Origin: Cyclobacterium lianum
GTDB taxonomy: Bacteria > Bacteroidota > Bacteroidia > Cytophagales > Cyclobacteriaceae
Length of the DNA: 64,000 bases
Assembly (NCBI RefSeq): GCF_900143075.1
Contig: NZ_FRCY01000001.1
Location: 531,514-595,513, forward strand
Direction of reading: 5' to 3'
Part shown: in pieces, positions 1 through 7,560 of the stretch
Numbering within the stretch: position 1 is the first letter of the stretch
Layout of the letters: each line of letters starts with the position of its first letter
Notes under the pieces: generated by a model
Told to the model about the DNA's origin: nothing
Seen by the model: only the letters and a program-made list of their open reading frames with translations
The model's database searches: none
Program-made: the position numbers and the translations under genes

Positions 1-2184
1 GTGGTGGATATAGAAACCAAAGATTTTCCGGAGGAAAAAACCATTCGGATCTCTCTGGGTGCCGGGTACAATCCTGCCATGCATTTCAACTCCGACTTTC
101 TTACTGCCAGTGGCAGCAAAACCGATTTTTTGGGCTTCGACAATGGTTTCCGGGATATCCCCACAAGTGGAGTAAGCGATATCCCCCAATTTGGTGAGGT
201 CATCGGGAATCCTTCCGGAGAAAGAGGTCAGCAATACCAAAGTATTTTAAGAGGGTTTAACCCGGAATTTGAAGGAAGTAAGAACAGGAACCTGGGAAAC
301 TTTAGCCTGGGCTTTTCGCTCGGAAATCAGCTTTCTGTCGGAGAGAACAAGTTGGGTTACAACCTGGCCCTTACCTACAAAAACACTTCGGAATATTACC
401 GGAATGCAGCATACAATCTGCATGCAAAACCCAGAGAGAGTGGAGAAACGGCCCTGGAACCCCTGGAACAATCCACAGGAAACTTTGGCCTGAGCAATGT
501 ACTGTTGGGAGGGCTTGCAGGCTTGGCTTACAAAACAGATTTTTCTAAATACAAGCTCAACCTGATCCGGCTTCAAAATGGAGAGTCGAAAGTGGGTGTC
601 TTTGATTTTGTCAATACCAATCTGGGGGCTGTTTTTGAAGCAGACCAGTACAATATTGAATACAGTCAGCGGTCTTTGACCAATCTGATGCTCAGTGGAG
701 CGCATTTTCTCTCTGGAGGTGATTGGGAAGTGAACTGGAAGGTATCACCTACATTGTCTACCATAGACGATCCGGATGTACGGGTGCTGAGATTTCGTCG
801 TCCAAACAATACCATTTCCTCCGAGGTAGGTTTGCCGCAGCGCATTTGGAGATCTTTGGAAGAACAAAATCTGGTAGGGAAACTGGACCTGACAAGGAAC
901 CACAGCCTGTTTGGAAAGACTGCCAGGTTGCGGTTTGGGTCCGCCTTCACCCACAAGCAGCGGGAGTTTCTTATTCAGGATTTCCAGTTTTCCACCGGGA
1001 ATACCACCTTCACGGGCGATCCCAACGAAGTGATGAAAGAAGAAAACCTTTTCTCGGAAAATAACAGGAATGGAGTCCGCTACAATCCGCTATTTATTCC
1101 CAATAATCCCAATAGCTTTGACGCGAACCTGAACAACTTAGGTCTGTATGTTCATAGCGAATTTTCGCCATTCGACAACCTGAAAGCGATCGTTGGCCTC
1201 CGGGCTGAGAAATACGAGCAATACTATACCGGCTCCAATCAGACCCGTACCATCGTGTTTGACAACGAAAAAGTATTGGACGACCTGGACTTGTTTCCTA
1301 CCATCAACCTGATCGGCAGCCTTAAGGAAACTCAGAATATTCGTCTATCCTTCTCCAGGACCATCGCCAGGCCTTCATTTAAAGAAATGTCCTTTGCAGA
1401 AATTCTGGACCCCATAACGGGCAGGACTTTTATCGGTGCGCTCTTTCCGGAAACTACCAACGGTGGCACGGAGGTCCTCTGGAATGGACAACTTGAAGCC
1501 ACCAGGATCAATAATTTTGATCTGCGATGGGAGCAATTCCTTCCTGCTGGTCAGCTATTTTCAGTGAGTGCCTTTTACAAGACTTTCGACAAGCCCATCG
1601 AAATGGTGCAGTTTTTATCCGATCCGGGAGCGTTTCAGCCCAGGAACGTAGGCAATGGTACCGTCGCGGGACTGGAACTGGAGGCCAGAAAGTCCCTTGC
1701 TTTTCTCTATCCTCAATTTGAAAACCTCTTTTTTACCTTTAACGGAACCGTTACCTCATCGCGCATACAGATGTCAGCTTCTGAATTACGTTCGCGCAGG
1801 CTGACAGCCAGGGAAGGGCAGGTAATCTCTTCGACCAGGGATATGGCAGGACAGGCCCCCTATATCATCAATTCCGGGCTGTCCTACAACGATTTTGTCT
1901 CCGGGGTCGAGGCAGGCATTTTTTACAATGTCCAGGGATCTACCCTCAATTACATTGGTTTTGGAAACCGGACCGATACCTATACCGTACCGTTCCATGC
2001 CCTGAATGTTAGTATAAACAAATCCTTCGGGGCAGAGGAAGAAATTCAGGCGGGCCTGAATATTCAGAACCTGCTGAATCAGTCCCGGCAGGAGGTGTTC
2101 AGGTCATACGGAGCACAGGATCAGATTTTTTCGAGTCTGAATCCAGGTACCCTGGTCAACCTGAATTTTTCGTACTCCTTTTAG
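1..2184 (+). CDS. TonB-dependent outer-membrane receptor, 3' part
   Basis: The reading frame is open from base 1, so the gene is cut by the window edge. The visible 727 codons are the C-terminal beta-barrel of a TonB-dependent receptor. The first residues (VVDIETKDFPEE) look like the end of the plug domain, where Bacteroidota receptors usually read VNIxTKxF. The N-terminal signal peptide, carboxypeptidase-like domain and most of the plug lie to the left. The barrel is rich in alternating aromatic strands, contains the family-typical phrase IRLSFSRTIARPSF, and ends in an aromatic residue (NFSYSF), as outer-membrane barrels do for BAM recognition. Such receptors import large ligands (siderophores, glycans, cobalamin) using TonB energy. 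The ligand cannot be told from this fragment, and no SusD partner follows, which argues mildly against a glycan SusCD pair. Confidence 0.9.
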   Translation: MVDIETKDFPEEKTIRISLGAGYNPAMHFNSDFLTASGSKTDFLGFDNGFRDIPTSGVSDIPQFGEVIGNPSGERGQQYQSILRGFNPEFEGSKNRNLGNFSLGFSLGNQLSVGENKLGYNLALTYKNTSEYYRNAAYNLHAKPRESGETALEPLEQSTGNFGLSNVLLGGLAGLAYKTDFSKYKLNLIRLQNGESKVGVFDFVNTNLGAVFEADQYNIEYSQRSLTNLMLSGAHFLSGGDWEVNWKVSPTLSTIDDPDVRVLRFRRPNNTISSEVGLPQRIWRSLEEQNLVGKLDLTRNHSLFGKTARLRFGSAFTHKQREFLIQDFQFSTGNTTFTGDPNEVMKEENLFSENNRNGVRYNPLFIPNNPNSFDANLNNLGLYVHSEFSPFDNLKAIVGLRAEKYEQYYTGSNQTRTIVFDNEKVLDDLDLFPTINLIGSLKETQNIRLSFSRTIARPSFKEMSFAEILDPITGRTFIGALFPETTNGGTEVLWNGQLEATRINNFDLRWEQFLPAGQLFSVSAFYKTFDKPIEMVQFLSDPGAFQPRNVGNGTVAGLELEARKSLAFLYPQFENLFFTFNGTVTSSRIQMSASELRSRRLTAREGQVISSTRDMAGQAPYIINSGLSYNDFVSGVEAGIFYNVQGSTLNYIGFGNRTDTYTVPFHALNVSINKSFGAEEEIQAGLNIQNLLNQSRQEVFRSYGAQDQIFSSLNPGTLVNLNFSYSF

Positions 2185-2210
2185 AATAGGGGCATTACCT
2201 TAAAAAATAA

Positions 2211-2236
2211 CCCTTCAATTTGAAGGGATATTTTTT
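2211..2236 (+). terminator. Intrinsic terminator of the TonB-receptor gene
   Basis: An inverted repeat CCCTTCAA/TTGAAGGG is followed at once by an AT-rich tract with seven T residues. It lies 27 bases after the receptor stop codon and closes that transcription unit. Confidence 0.75.
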
Positions 2237-2291
2237 TGCTTGTATGTTAATAAATTGTTAACTTGATTTAATGATTTAATAACATCGGCCA

Positions 2292-3047
2292 ATGCATATC
2301 CGTGTTTTTACCATTATCTGTTTTTTGCTGGCTGTAATGGCGGGAAAAGCCTCAGCCCTGACCTCCTATGGCACCCCTTCTGAAGCTAAACCCAGGACTG
2401 GAAAGGTGTTTTTGGATAGCTGGAGAGCAGAAAGTGAAAGGTTTGCAGATTTGCAGGTACTTCTTGAAAAGGATTTTCTCAGGTTTGGCAAGAGTGAGAA
2501 AATGGTAAAGAATATTTTTTACCGGGCTCATCAAAAACTTTTTCGTCAATATCAGCAGTTTACCCTGGATCGGGATGTTCTGGAAAAGGGGCTATACGAT
2601 TGTGTCAGCGGCTCTTTGATTCTGGCAACCCTTCTGGATCACTTTGGATTTGTCTATGAGGTAAAAGAAACGTCCTACCATGTATTTCTGGAGGTATGGC
2701 TGAACGATAAGTCGCTGCTACTGGAAGTCACCGACCCTCGGGCTGGTTTTATTGCCGACGCAGCGCAAAAGAGCTTGTATCTGAGTGATTTTTCCCGGCT
2801 TGCAGACAATTTATGGGAAGGTGAAGAATTTGGTCCTTCGTTTGCCTCGCCGGATATTTACCAGACCATAGATCTCCAGAATCTTCTGGGCCTGCAGTAT
2901 TTCAACCAGGCCATCCGCTACTTCAATGAAGGCAATCCCCTGGCCGCCTATCAGTTTTCCATTACGGCCCTGAAGTACCATGATACCGAAAGGATCCGGG
3001 ACTTCAGCTTATTTTTAAAGCAGGAACTGGTATTGGCCGCCAATTAA
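2292..3047 (+). CDS. Secreted transglutaminase-like cysteine protein
   Basis: 251 aa with a signal peptide (about residues 1-22, ending ASA). I do not recognise a named family. The centre shows an ordered Cys-His-Asp set: C104 in YDCVSGS, H130 in SYHVFLEV and D148 in VTDP. The spacing and surroundings match the catalytic core of transglutaminase-like peptidases, where Cys starts a helix, His sits on a strand reading HxxxEV, and Asp follows one strand later. The C-terminal ~60 residues look helical and TPR-like (YFNQAIRYFNEGNPLAAYQF). The family assignment is an inference from these three residues; the protein could be a protease, an amide transferase or a binding protein. It stands alone, 107 bp after the TonB receptor and its terminator. 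A weak terminator-like sequence (CCCTTATTAAGGG, then TTTTTT) lies near 3212-3245. Confidence 0.7.
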   Translation: MHIRVFTIICFLLAVMAGKASALTSYGTPSEAKPRTGKVFLDSWRAESERFADLQVLLEKDFLRFGKSEKMVKNIFYRAHQKLFRQYQQFTLDRDVLEKGLYDCVSGSLILATLLDHFGFVYEVKETSYHVFLEVWLNDKSLLLEVTDPRAGFIADAAQKSLYLSDFSRLADNLWEGEEFGPSFASPDIYQTIDLQNLLGLQYFNQAIRYFNEGNPLAAYQFSITALKYHDTERIRDFSLFLKQELVLAAN

Positions 3048-3286
3048 CCCTAGGTAGATTCTAAGTTTCCCAGGATTTTCAAAAAAAAATATTTTGATCT
3101 CTTTTCAAGGAAAATTTGGACAGAATGAATTATCGGTCACGGGTATTACCGGTGAGTTTTTTCTGCCCATTTCAATGAAACCAATTGAGCTTAAACCGAG
3201 TCATTCAGCAAATCCCCCTTATTAAGGGAGTAGGGGTTTTTTCATGTGTTTTCATTATTCAAGATCGAAATAGACTGTCCACATTC

Positions 3287-3351
3287 ATTCAGACTGCCGC
3301 GGGTGCGTGAGATGTTCTCGATAGGTTGAATTATTCAAAAACTGCACCCCA
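3287..3351 (+). repeat. Imperfect direct repeat, copy 1 (partner 3556-3620)
   Basis: The stretch beginning ATTCAGACTGCC and running through ATAGGTT to ATTATTCAAAA is found again at 3556-3620 with about 80% identity over about 65 bases. No ORF spans either copy, so this is a decayed intergenic duplication. Confidence 0.6.
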
Positions 3352-3461
3352 CCCATGATGGTTTTTTTTAAATACCTGTAAATCAATGTATTGAAAAACA
3401 TATATCTTCATCCCAATTTCTGCGTTTAAGAAAAGTTAATTCTCGCAGTAACGATGAGACC

Positions 3462-3492
3462 CGTCATTGCGAGCTCTGCGAAGCAATCTGAA
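3462..3492. repeat. ATTGCGAG/GCGAAGCAATC interspersed element
   Basis: GTCATTGCGAG followed by GCGAAGCAATCT is the core of a small interspersed repeat seen in many bacterial genomes. Its two halves are partly self-complementary. Conceptual translation gives the familiar false peptide VIASSAKQSE. Confidence 0.65.
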
Positions 3493-3555
3493 CCGGAGCG
3501 ATACCGTCAGGAAATCGAAGAATGGCAATTAGGTACACCTGTCGTGTACACATCG

Positions 3556-3620
3556 ATTCAGACTGCCAGGGGTGCCTGGGGTGTTGTCAATAGGTTTTAT
3601 TATTCAAAACGGCACTCAGC
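3556..3620 (+). repeat. Imperfect direct repeat, copy 2
   Basis: Second copy of the ~65 bp unit at 3287-3351. It shares ATTCAGACTGCC, GGGTGC, ATAGGTT and ATTATTCAAAA in the same order and spacing. Confidence 0.6.
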
Positions 3621-3864
3621 CTGGGCTTGTCTTCAGAAGAGCTACTATTCTGGGTGCAGATTGCATCTTCCACACTTTTATCAGGAATAAAGGTATCTGC
3701 GGAATTTGTAATGCCGGTACCCATTAGAAATACGTAATGAACCGTTTCCGGACACGGATACAATTCGCCATAGGACAAGTTTTGCTGTTTAATGGGCCGA
3801 AAATATTTAGGTGTAGTTTCAACCTACACCCTTTCCCGCCCGGCCTTAAAATGGCAAAAAATAA

Positions 3865-4012
3865 AAAAATCCGTGAAAATCTGTGCGAGTCTGTGGTTAA
3901 AAAAAGGTGCACCACAGATTACTCAGATTAACACAGATAAAAAACTGGAAAATGGATCAATCCTGACAGCTAAAAAATCCGCGAAAATCTGTGCGAATCC
4001 GTGGTGAAAAAG
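3865..4012. repeat. CACAGATT-type interspersed repeats
   Basis: Two units of the form AAAATCYGYGAAAATCTGTGCGARTCYGTGG, and between them the complementary form ACCACAGATTACTCAGATTAA. Further copies lie at 5866-5905 and 8822-8870. This is a dispersed, inverted-repeat-bearing family. Its translations (KKIRENLCESVV and similar) are not genes. Confidence 0.7.
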
Positions 4013-4268
4013 CTTCACAAATAAAGCACAAACTCCGTCTCCCCCTAAAAATACAATACATGCTTAAAAAAAGATTGTTTTTAATTTTTTTACATTTTTT
4101 TTAAAAAAACAGTTGCAACGAATAGTTTTTTTTGCATCTTGTCTTCTGTAAAACAGTTGGTTAAATTAAGCCTAAAAAATTATGGAAAGATTATTTAAAA
4201 ATTCCAGAAAATTATTGGCTTCTCTTGGAGTGGTGGCTTTTTTGATGGTAGCCGGCTGGCAATTTGGT
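3954..4268 (+). repeat. Duplicated leader cassette, copy 1
   Basis: From GGATCAATCCTGACAGC through codon 29 of the small peptide gene, this ~315 bp stretch recurs at 5850-6162 with only scattered changes. Similarity stops abruptly after the codons for GWQFG. The unit contains a CACAGATT repeat, an AT-rich promoter-like region and the leader coding sequence. Confidence 0.85.
4113..4141 (+). promoter_or_regulatory. Candidate promoter of the peptide cassette
   Basis: TTG at 4113-4115 is followed after 18-19 bases by GCATCTTG (4134-4141), a poor match to the Bacteroidota -7 box TAnnTTTG. In the second cassette copy the -7-like sequence is kept but the TTG reads TGG (6006-6008). Weak evidence, supported only by position and conservation. 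Confidence 0.35.
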
Positions 4269-4418
4269 TCCGCTTATACAATCGAAATTGCGGACAAAGA
4301 AGAAATCGAGGCCTTTGCTAGTTCAGGAACACCCTGGGGAGGACCTACACATGAGGTTACGTTCCAGTCTCTATCCCTAAAAACGATAAATTGCAAGGAT
4401 AATTCTGGATGTCAGTAA
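4182..4418 (+). CDS. NVEALA-like secreted small peptide
   Basis: 78 aa. Residues 1-10 are basic (MERLFKNSRK) and are followed by a hydrophobic segment to about residue 32 (LLASLGVVAFLMVAGW), so the product is probably exported or membrane-anchored. Then comes an acidic stretch with EIEAFASSG, which resembles the NVEALA motif of small Bacteroidota peptides. The tail has two cysteines close together (INCKDNSGC). NVEALA-family peptides are typically encoded just upstream of 6-bladed beta-propeller lipoproteins, and one follows here after 71 bases. Function is not known for the family; a secreted signal or a substrate bound by the propeller protein is inference. The first 29 codons are repeated almost exactly at 6076, but the rest is not. 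Confidence 0.65.
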   Translation: MERLFKNSRKLLASLGVVAFLMVAGWQFGSAYTIEIADKEEIEAFASSGTPWGGPTHEVTFQSLSLKTINCKDNSGCQ

Positions 4419-4489
4419 TTGAATGTGAGATTTTTAAACCCAAAAATTTCTTTCATCTTTGGGTGTTTATTTGTTTTAAGTCATTTACA

Positions 4490-5605
4490 ATGGAAATCAG
4501 GCATCTCTTGTTTTTATGCGGCCTATGTGCTTTTTTATCAGCTTGTTCTGATAAAAAAGAGAAGGTATTTGGAGAAAATGAAAGAACCATTTCGATTTCT
4601 TCCTTTGACATTAAGCAGACGGATTATTTCCCAGAAGAATTTATCCGGGAAGTGAAATACATTCCCATCAAGCGGGATTTCGATAAGGATTATTTTACGT
4701 TTATTGATAAGATCAAATACCGAAACGGTAAGGTTTATATCCTGGATAAATCAAAAAAAATCCTAAGTATGTTTGATGAAAGCGGCCAATTCTTACAAAA
4801 TATCGGAAGGCAGGGAACAGGTCCCGGGGAATTTATGAATCTTTCGGATTTTGATCTGACGAATAATGGTCAGGTATACCTGCTGGATGGGTTCAGGGAC
4901 AAAGACCGCCTGTTTGTTTATGATGCAGATCATGATCTTGAGGGATCGAAAGAGTTGACCTTTGAAGCGGATGTGGTTAAAGTTACTGAGGATGGATCAC
5001 TTGTATTTGGCCTTTCCTCCTGGAATTTTGGCGATTTTAAAGGCAAGAAAATTCTCAGGACGGATAACCAACTGACAGACAAATTCGCAATGCTTGACTT
5101 TGATGAAGGCTTAAATGAAACCATTTGGATGGATTATCAATTTGGAAGCAATGGGTCTGAGATCTACTACAACAAGCCCATAGATAATCGAGTCCATGTT
5201 TTTGATCAGAAAGGAGATTTAAATCAGGTGTTAAAATTCGACTTTGGCTTGCTGAATGTTCCGGATCAACTCAAGCAAAACCTCGAAGAAAATTTCGAGG
5301 AAATCAAGAACTTTAGATACATGCGAAATTTCCTGGTTGGTTTTGACAAGGGGTATCTGGGAAGCCTATATGATCAGGGAGGCTATCGGATTTTTTTGAT
5401 GGATACACTTGAAAACGAGCTTTACTTAGGAGCCAAAACCGATTACTATGGGTTTTTGGGTCAATTTGTGGGCTTTGATGATGGCTATGCCTTGTCCTAT
5501 CTTGATCCGGAATACATTGGCGAAGAGACGATGAAGGATTTACCCGAATGGGTAAAAGACCACCTGAAGGGAGACGAGTTTGTCATCCGTCTTGTTAAAT
5601 TTTAG
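4490..5605 (+). CDS. 6-bladed beta-propeller lipoprotein
   Basis: 371 aa from the ATG at 4490. An earlier in-frame start at 4409 would put 27 unsuitable residues before a clear lipoprotein signal (FLCGLCAFLSAC, lipobox Cys about residue 19), so 4490 is preferred. The body has repeated beta-propeller blades; one typical phrase is GRQGTGPGEF followed by a strand reading VYLLDG. This matches the Bacteroidota 6-bladed propeller family (NHL/TolB-like) found next to NVEALA-type peptides. It probably sits on the outer or inner membrane facing the periplasm or surface and binds a peptide or glycan; no catalytic residues are evident. It follows the 78-aa peptide gene in the same direction, which suggests joint expression. 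Homologous in type, but not closely similar, to the product at 6315. Confidence 0.8.
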   Translation: MEIRHLLFLCGLCAFLSACSDKKEKVFGENERTISISSFDIKQTDYFPEEFIREVKYIPIKRDFDKDYFTFIDKIKYRNGKVYILDKSKKILSMFDESGQFLQNIGRQGTGPGEFMNLSDFDLTNNGQVYLLDGFRDKDRLFVYDADHDLEGSKELTFEADVVKVTEDGSLVFGLSSWNFGDFKGKKILRTDNQLTDKFAMLDFDEGLNETIWMDYQFGSNGSEIYYNKPIDNRVHVFDQKGDLNQVLKFDFGLLNVPDQLKQNLEENFEEIKNFRYMRNFLVGFDKGYLGSLYDQGGYRIFLMDTLENELYLGAKTDYYGFLGQFVGFDDGYALSYLDPEYIGEETMKDLPEWVKDHLKGDEFVIRLVKF

Positions 5606-6075
5606 CGGGCACTGAATCCAGGATGGCACATTTCCCTCTACTGGGTGAAGTATGCCACTTCACCCTGCTATCTTCGGAATATCCACAAACGATTTAGACC
5701 CGCCAAAAAGCCATTTGAAATGGCTAAACGTACACCTTTCCGGGAATGATTTTTTAAACGGTCAGTCCTCAGGACCCGGCATTGCAAATGCCTTGCTGGC
5801 GTAAATTAAATTATAAAAGTGATGTAGATGCAATCTACACCCAGTCGAAGGATCAATCCTGACAGCTAAAAAATCCGCGAAAATCTGTGCGAATCTGTGG
5901 TAAAAAACTTCGAAAATAATCACAAAATCCGTCTCCCCCTAAAAATACAATACATGCTAAAAAAAAGATTGATTTTAAATTTTTTATATTTTTTTAAAAA
6001 AAATAGTGGCAACGAATAGTTTTTTTTGCATCTTGTCTTCTGTAAAACAGTTAGTTAGATTAAACCTAAAAAATT
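5606..6075. other. Spacer with hairpin repeats and second leader-cassette upstream region
   Basis: No gene seen. The left part carries the hairpin repeat at 5641-5740, then GTAGATGCAATCTAC (5822-5836). The right part (from 5850) is the duplicated upstream region of the peptide cassette. Confidence 0.7.
5641..5740. repeat. Hairpin-rich intergenic repeat, copy 1
   Basis: CTGGGTGAAG, a GTGAAG/CTTCAC hairpin, then ACCCGCCAAAAAGCC with a GCCATTT/AAATGGC palindrome and CTAAACGT. The same succession of elements recurs at 8871-8960. A third kind of small palindrome, GTAGAT/ATCTAC, lies just downstream here, and a variant lies near 9045. Confidence 0.65.
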
Positions 6076-6162
6076 ATGGAGAGATAATTTAAAAATTCCA
6101 GAAAATTATTGGCTTCTCTTGGAGTGGTGGCTTTTTTGATGGTAGCCGGCTGGCAGTTTGGG
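5850..6162 (+). repeat. Duplicated leader cassette, copy 2
   Basis: Near-identical partner of 3954-4268. In the 87 coding bases shared by the two leaders only four differ: three are silent and one creates a stop codon. Confidence 0.85.
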
Positions 6163-6273
6163 CTCGGTGGTTCTAAGGCGGTGTTTTCGGAAACGGAGAA
6201 GGCCTTGGAAAATGCTGTTTACCTCTTGGCTTTTCCTCAGAAATACCTAGAAAAATCCGGACTTTTATACTAA
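6076..6273 (+). pseudogene. Second leader-peptide gene, stop at codon 4
   Basis: Read through, this encodes 65 aa: the same leader as the peptide at 4182 (MERxFKNSRKLLASLG...GWQFG) and then an unrelated core ending LEKSGLLY. Codon 4 is TAA where the first copy has TTA. The core carries TEKALENAVYLLAF, which again is distantly NVEALA-like. The frame stays open from codon 5 to the final TAA at 6271, so the damage is a single base. Translation could in principle restart at the in-frame ATG of codon 22, but that would lose most of the leader. It is followed after 41 bases by a propeller lipoprotein, just as the first copy is. Likely a recent pseudogene; a sequencing error cannot be excluded. Confidence 0.7.
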
Positions 6274-6314
6274 CCAAAAAAATTAAATTTTAATAATCTA
6301 TTCCTTTTGTAACA

Positions 6315-7376
6315 ATGAAAATTCTGTGTTTGAAAAGTGCGATACTATTTATTTTGATTGGATGCAGTGCTAAAGAGGACATGGAGATCATTATAAACAA
6401 GAATTTTTATGAGATCGAATCCTTTCCTGAAAATAGTGAATTGAAGTTCACAAAACTAATTGATTATAATGTGGGAATGCCCTATAAATTATATGAAGTG
6501 GATTCAGGATTATATATTTTTGATATTGACGCAAGGGATGATAGGGTATTTCACTTCTATTCGTTTCCTTTAGATAGCTTTACAGCCAGTTACATTGGAA
6601 AGGGCAGTGGCCCTTATGAAACATTTTCTCCAAAATCGTCCGGAATTGTAGATAAGACCTTATGGGTCCAGGATTTTACCATGCATAAGGTAATAGAAAA
6701 TGACTTGACAAATTTAGATGCAAAAGAATCGCAAAAAGAAACCAAATTAGTCGACTATTTTAGCGTTCTTGAAATTTTTAATGAAAATGAAATCTTCGCT
6801 AACGGATTAATGGGTTCTCAAAAAAAATTCCAAAAATTAAACCGTCATACCGGAGAGATATTAGGCGAGTTTGGCGATTTTGAAAAGGTACCTGAGATTA
6901 TTAAGGGTGATGTATTTAAATATTTCTTCCAAGCTTTTTTTGCTTTAAAGCCTGACAGAAAGCAAATGGTGTCGGCCTACAGGTGGAATGAGGCAATTGA
7001 AATTTTTAATTTGGAGACTTCCGAAAGCTTTTTGATTAGGGGACCTGGGAATATAAATAATGAATTTGCGTTGAAGAAAGATGAATTTGGAGTAATGAAG
7101 TTCGGAAGAGGTGGTGAAATTCAACATTGTAATGTTGATGTAGCAGCAACAGATCAGTATATTTTTGTACTTTTTTCCGGGAATTACGACAATGTTATCG
7201 ACCCCTTTTTATCTGACATAGTTCACGTGTATAGTTGGGACGGATCTCCAATAGCAAAATTGGAGCTCGATAGAAAGGTCATGTCTTTTTCAATATCCCC
7301 CGATAGCAAAACGCTATATTCCTTTGATATGGATGCAGGCGAGATAATATATATAACACTAGATCTGCCAGAATAA
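6315..7376 (+). CDS. TolB-like 6-bladed beta-propeller lipoprotein
   Basis: 353 aa with a lipoprotein signal (LFILIGC, Cys about residue 17). The rest is beta-rich and aromatic with propeller-blade phrases (YIGKGSGPYETF, FSISPDSKTLYSFD), as in the Bacteroidota TolB-like/BF2992-type 6-bladed propeller family. It lies 41 bases after the broken second peptide gene and repeats the peptide-propeller gene order seen at 4182-5605. The two propeller proteins share fold and lipidation but little sequence. Codon use is AT-rich compared with the housekeeping genes. The role is unknown; binding of a peptide or surface ligand is inferred from fold and context. Confidence 0.75.
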   Translation: MKILCLKSAILFILIGCSAKEDMEIIINKNFYEIESFPENSELKFTKLIDYNVGMPYKLYEVDSGLYIFDIDARDDRVFHFYSFPLDSFTASYIGKGSGPYETFSPKSSGIVDKTLWVQDFTMHKVIENDLTNLDAKESQKETKLVDYFSVLEIFNENEIFANGLMGSQKKFQKLNRHTGEILGEFGDFEKVPEIIKGDVFKYFFQAFFALKPDRKQMVSAYRWNEAIEIFNLETSESFLIRGPGNINNEFALKKDEFGVMKFGRGGEIQHCNVDVAATDQYIFVLFSGNYDNVIDPFLSDIVHVYSWDGSPIAKLELDRKVMSFSISPDSKTLYSFDMDAGEIIYITLDLPE

Positions 7377-7380
7377 GTTG

Positions 7381-7560
7381 ATGCAAGGCTTGGTCAAAAT
7401 AATTGGATTCCTCTTAATCGCTAAGATGATTTTATTGAGAAAATTCGCAACTATGACCGTTGATCGGGTTTTTATCGATACAAATGCTTTCGATGAGTTA
7501 TTTGCTGACGGGCCTGTCGCAGGGGACATTAGCCCTTATAGCTTTATCTCTCCTCGTTAA
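7381..7560 (+). CDS. Short ORF with PIN-like start, possibly a remnant
   Basis: 59 aa from the ATG at 7381, directly after the propeller gene. The first ~20 residues are hydrophobic (GLVKIIGFLLIAKMILL). Residues from about 25 on read MTVDRVFIDTNAFDELF, which resembles the first strand of PIN-domain nucleases (xxFIDTNxxxxLx), with a conserved Asp. The ORF then ends, overlapping the 3' end of the convergent hepT by 17 bases. It may be the 5' stub of a PIN toxin cut off by the hepT-mntA module, or chance. Low confidence. Confidence 0.25.
   Translation: MQGLVKIIGFLLIAKMILLRKFATMTVDRVFIDTNAFDELFADGPVAGDISPYSFISPR

Larger units (their letters stand above)
3048..4181. other. Gene-poor, repeat-rich spacer
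   Basis: About 1.1 kb without a credible gene. It holds an imperfect direct repeat (3287-3351 and 3556-3620), one ATTGCGAG...GCGAAGCAATC element, a GTGTAG...CTACAC hairpin and two CACAGATT-type repeats. The last ~230 bases are the upstream part of the duplicated leader-peptide cassette. Base composition turns strongly AT-rich towards 4100. Confidence 0.7.

Noticed and set aside
3454-3690. 78-codon ORF on the plus strand
   Set aside because: Its start lies in the ATTGCGAG repeat and its middle in the 65 bp direct repeat; the peptide (VIASSAKQSE and so on) is a repeat translation.
3737-4007. Two overlapping ORFs of 64 and 71 codons
   Set aside because: Made mostly of CACAGATT-type repeat sequence (KKIRENLCESVV, KKSAKICANPW), which gives such frames in many genomes.
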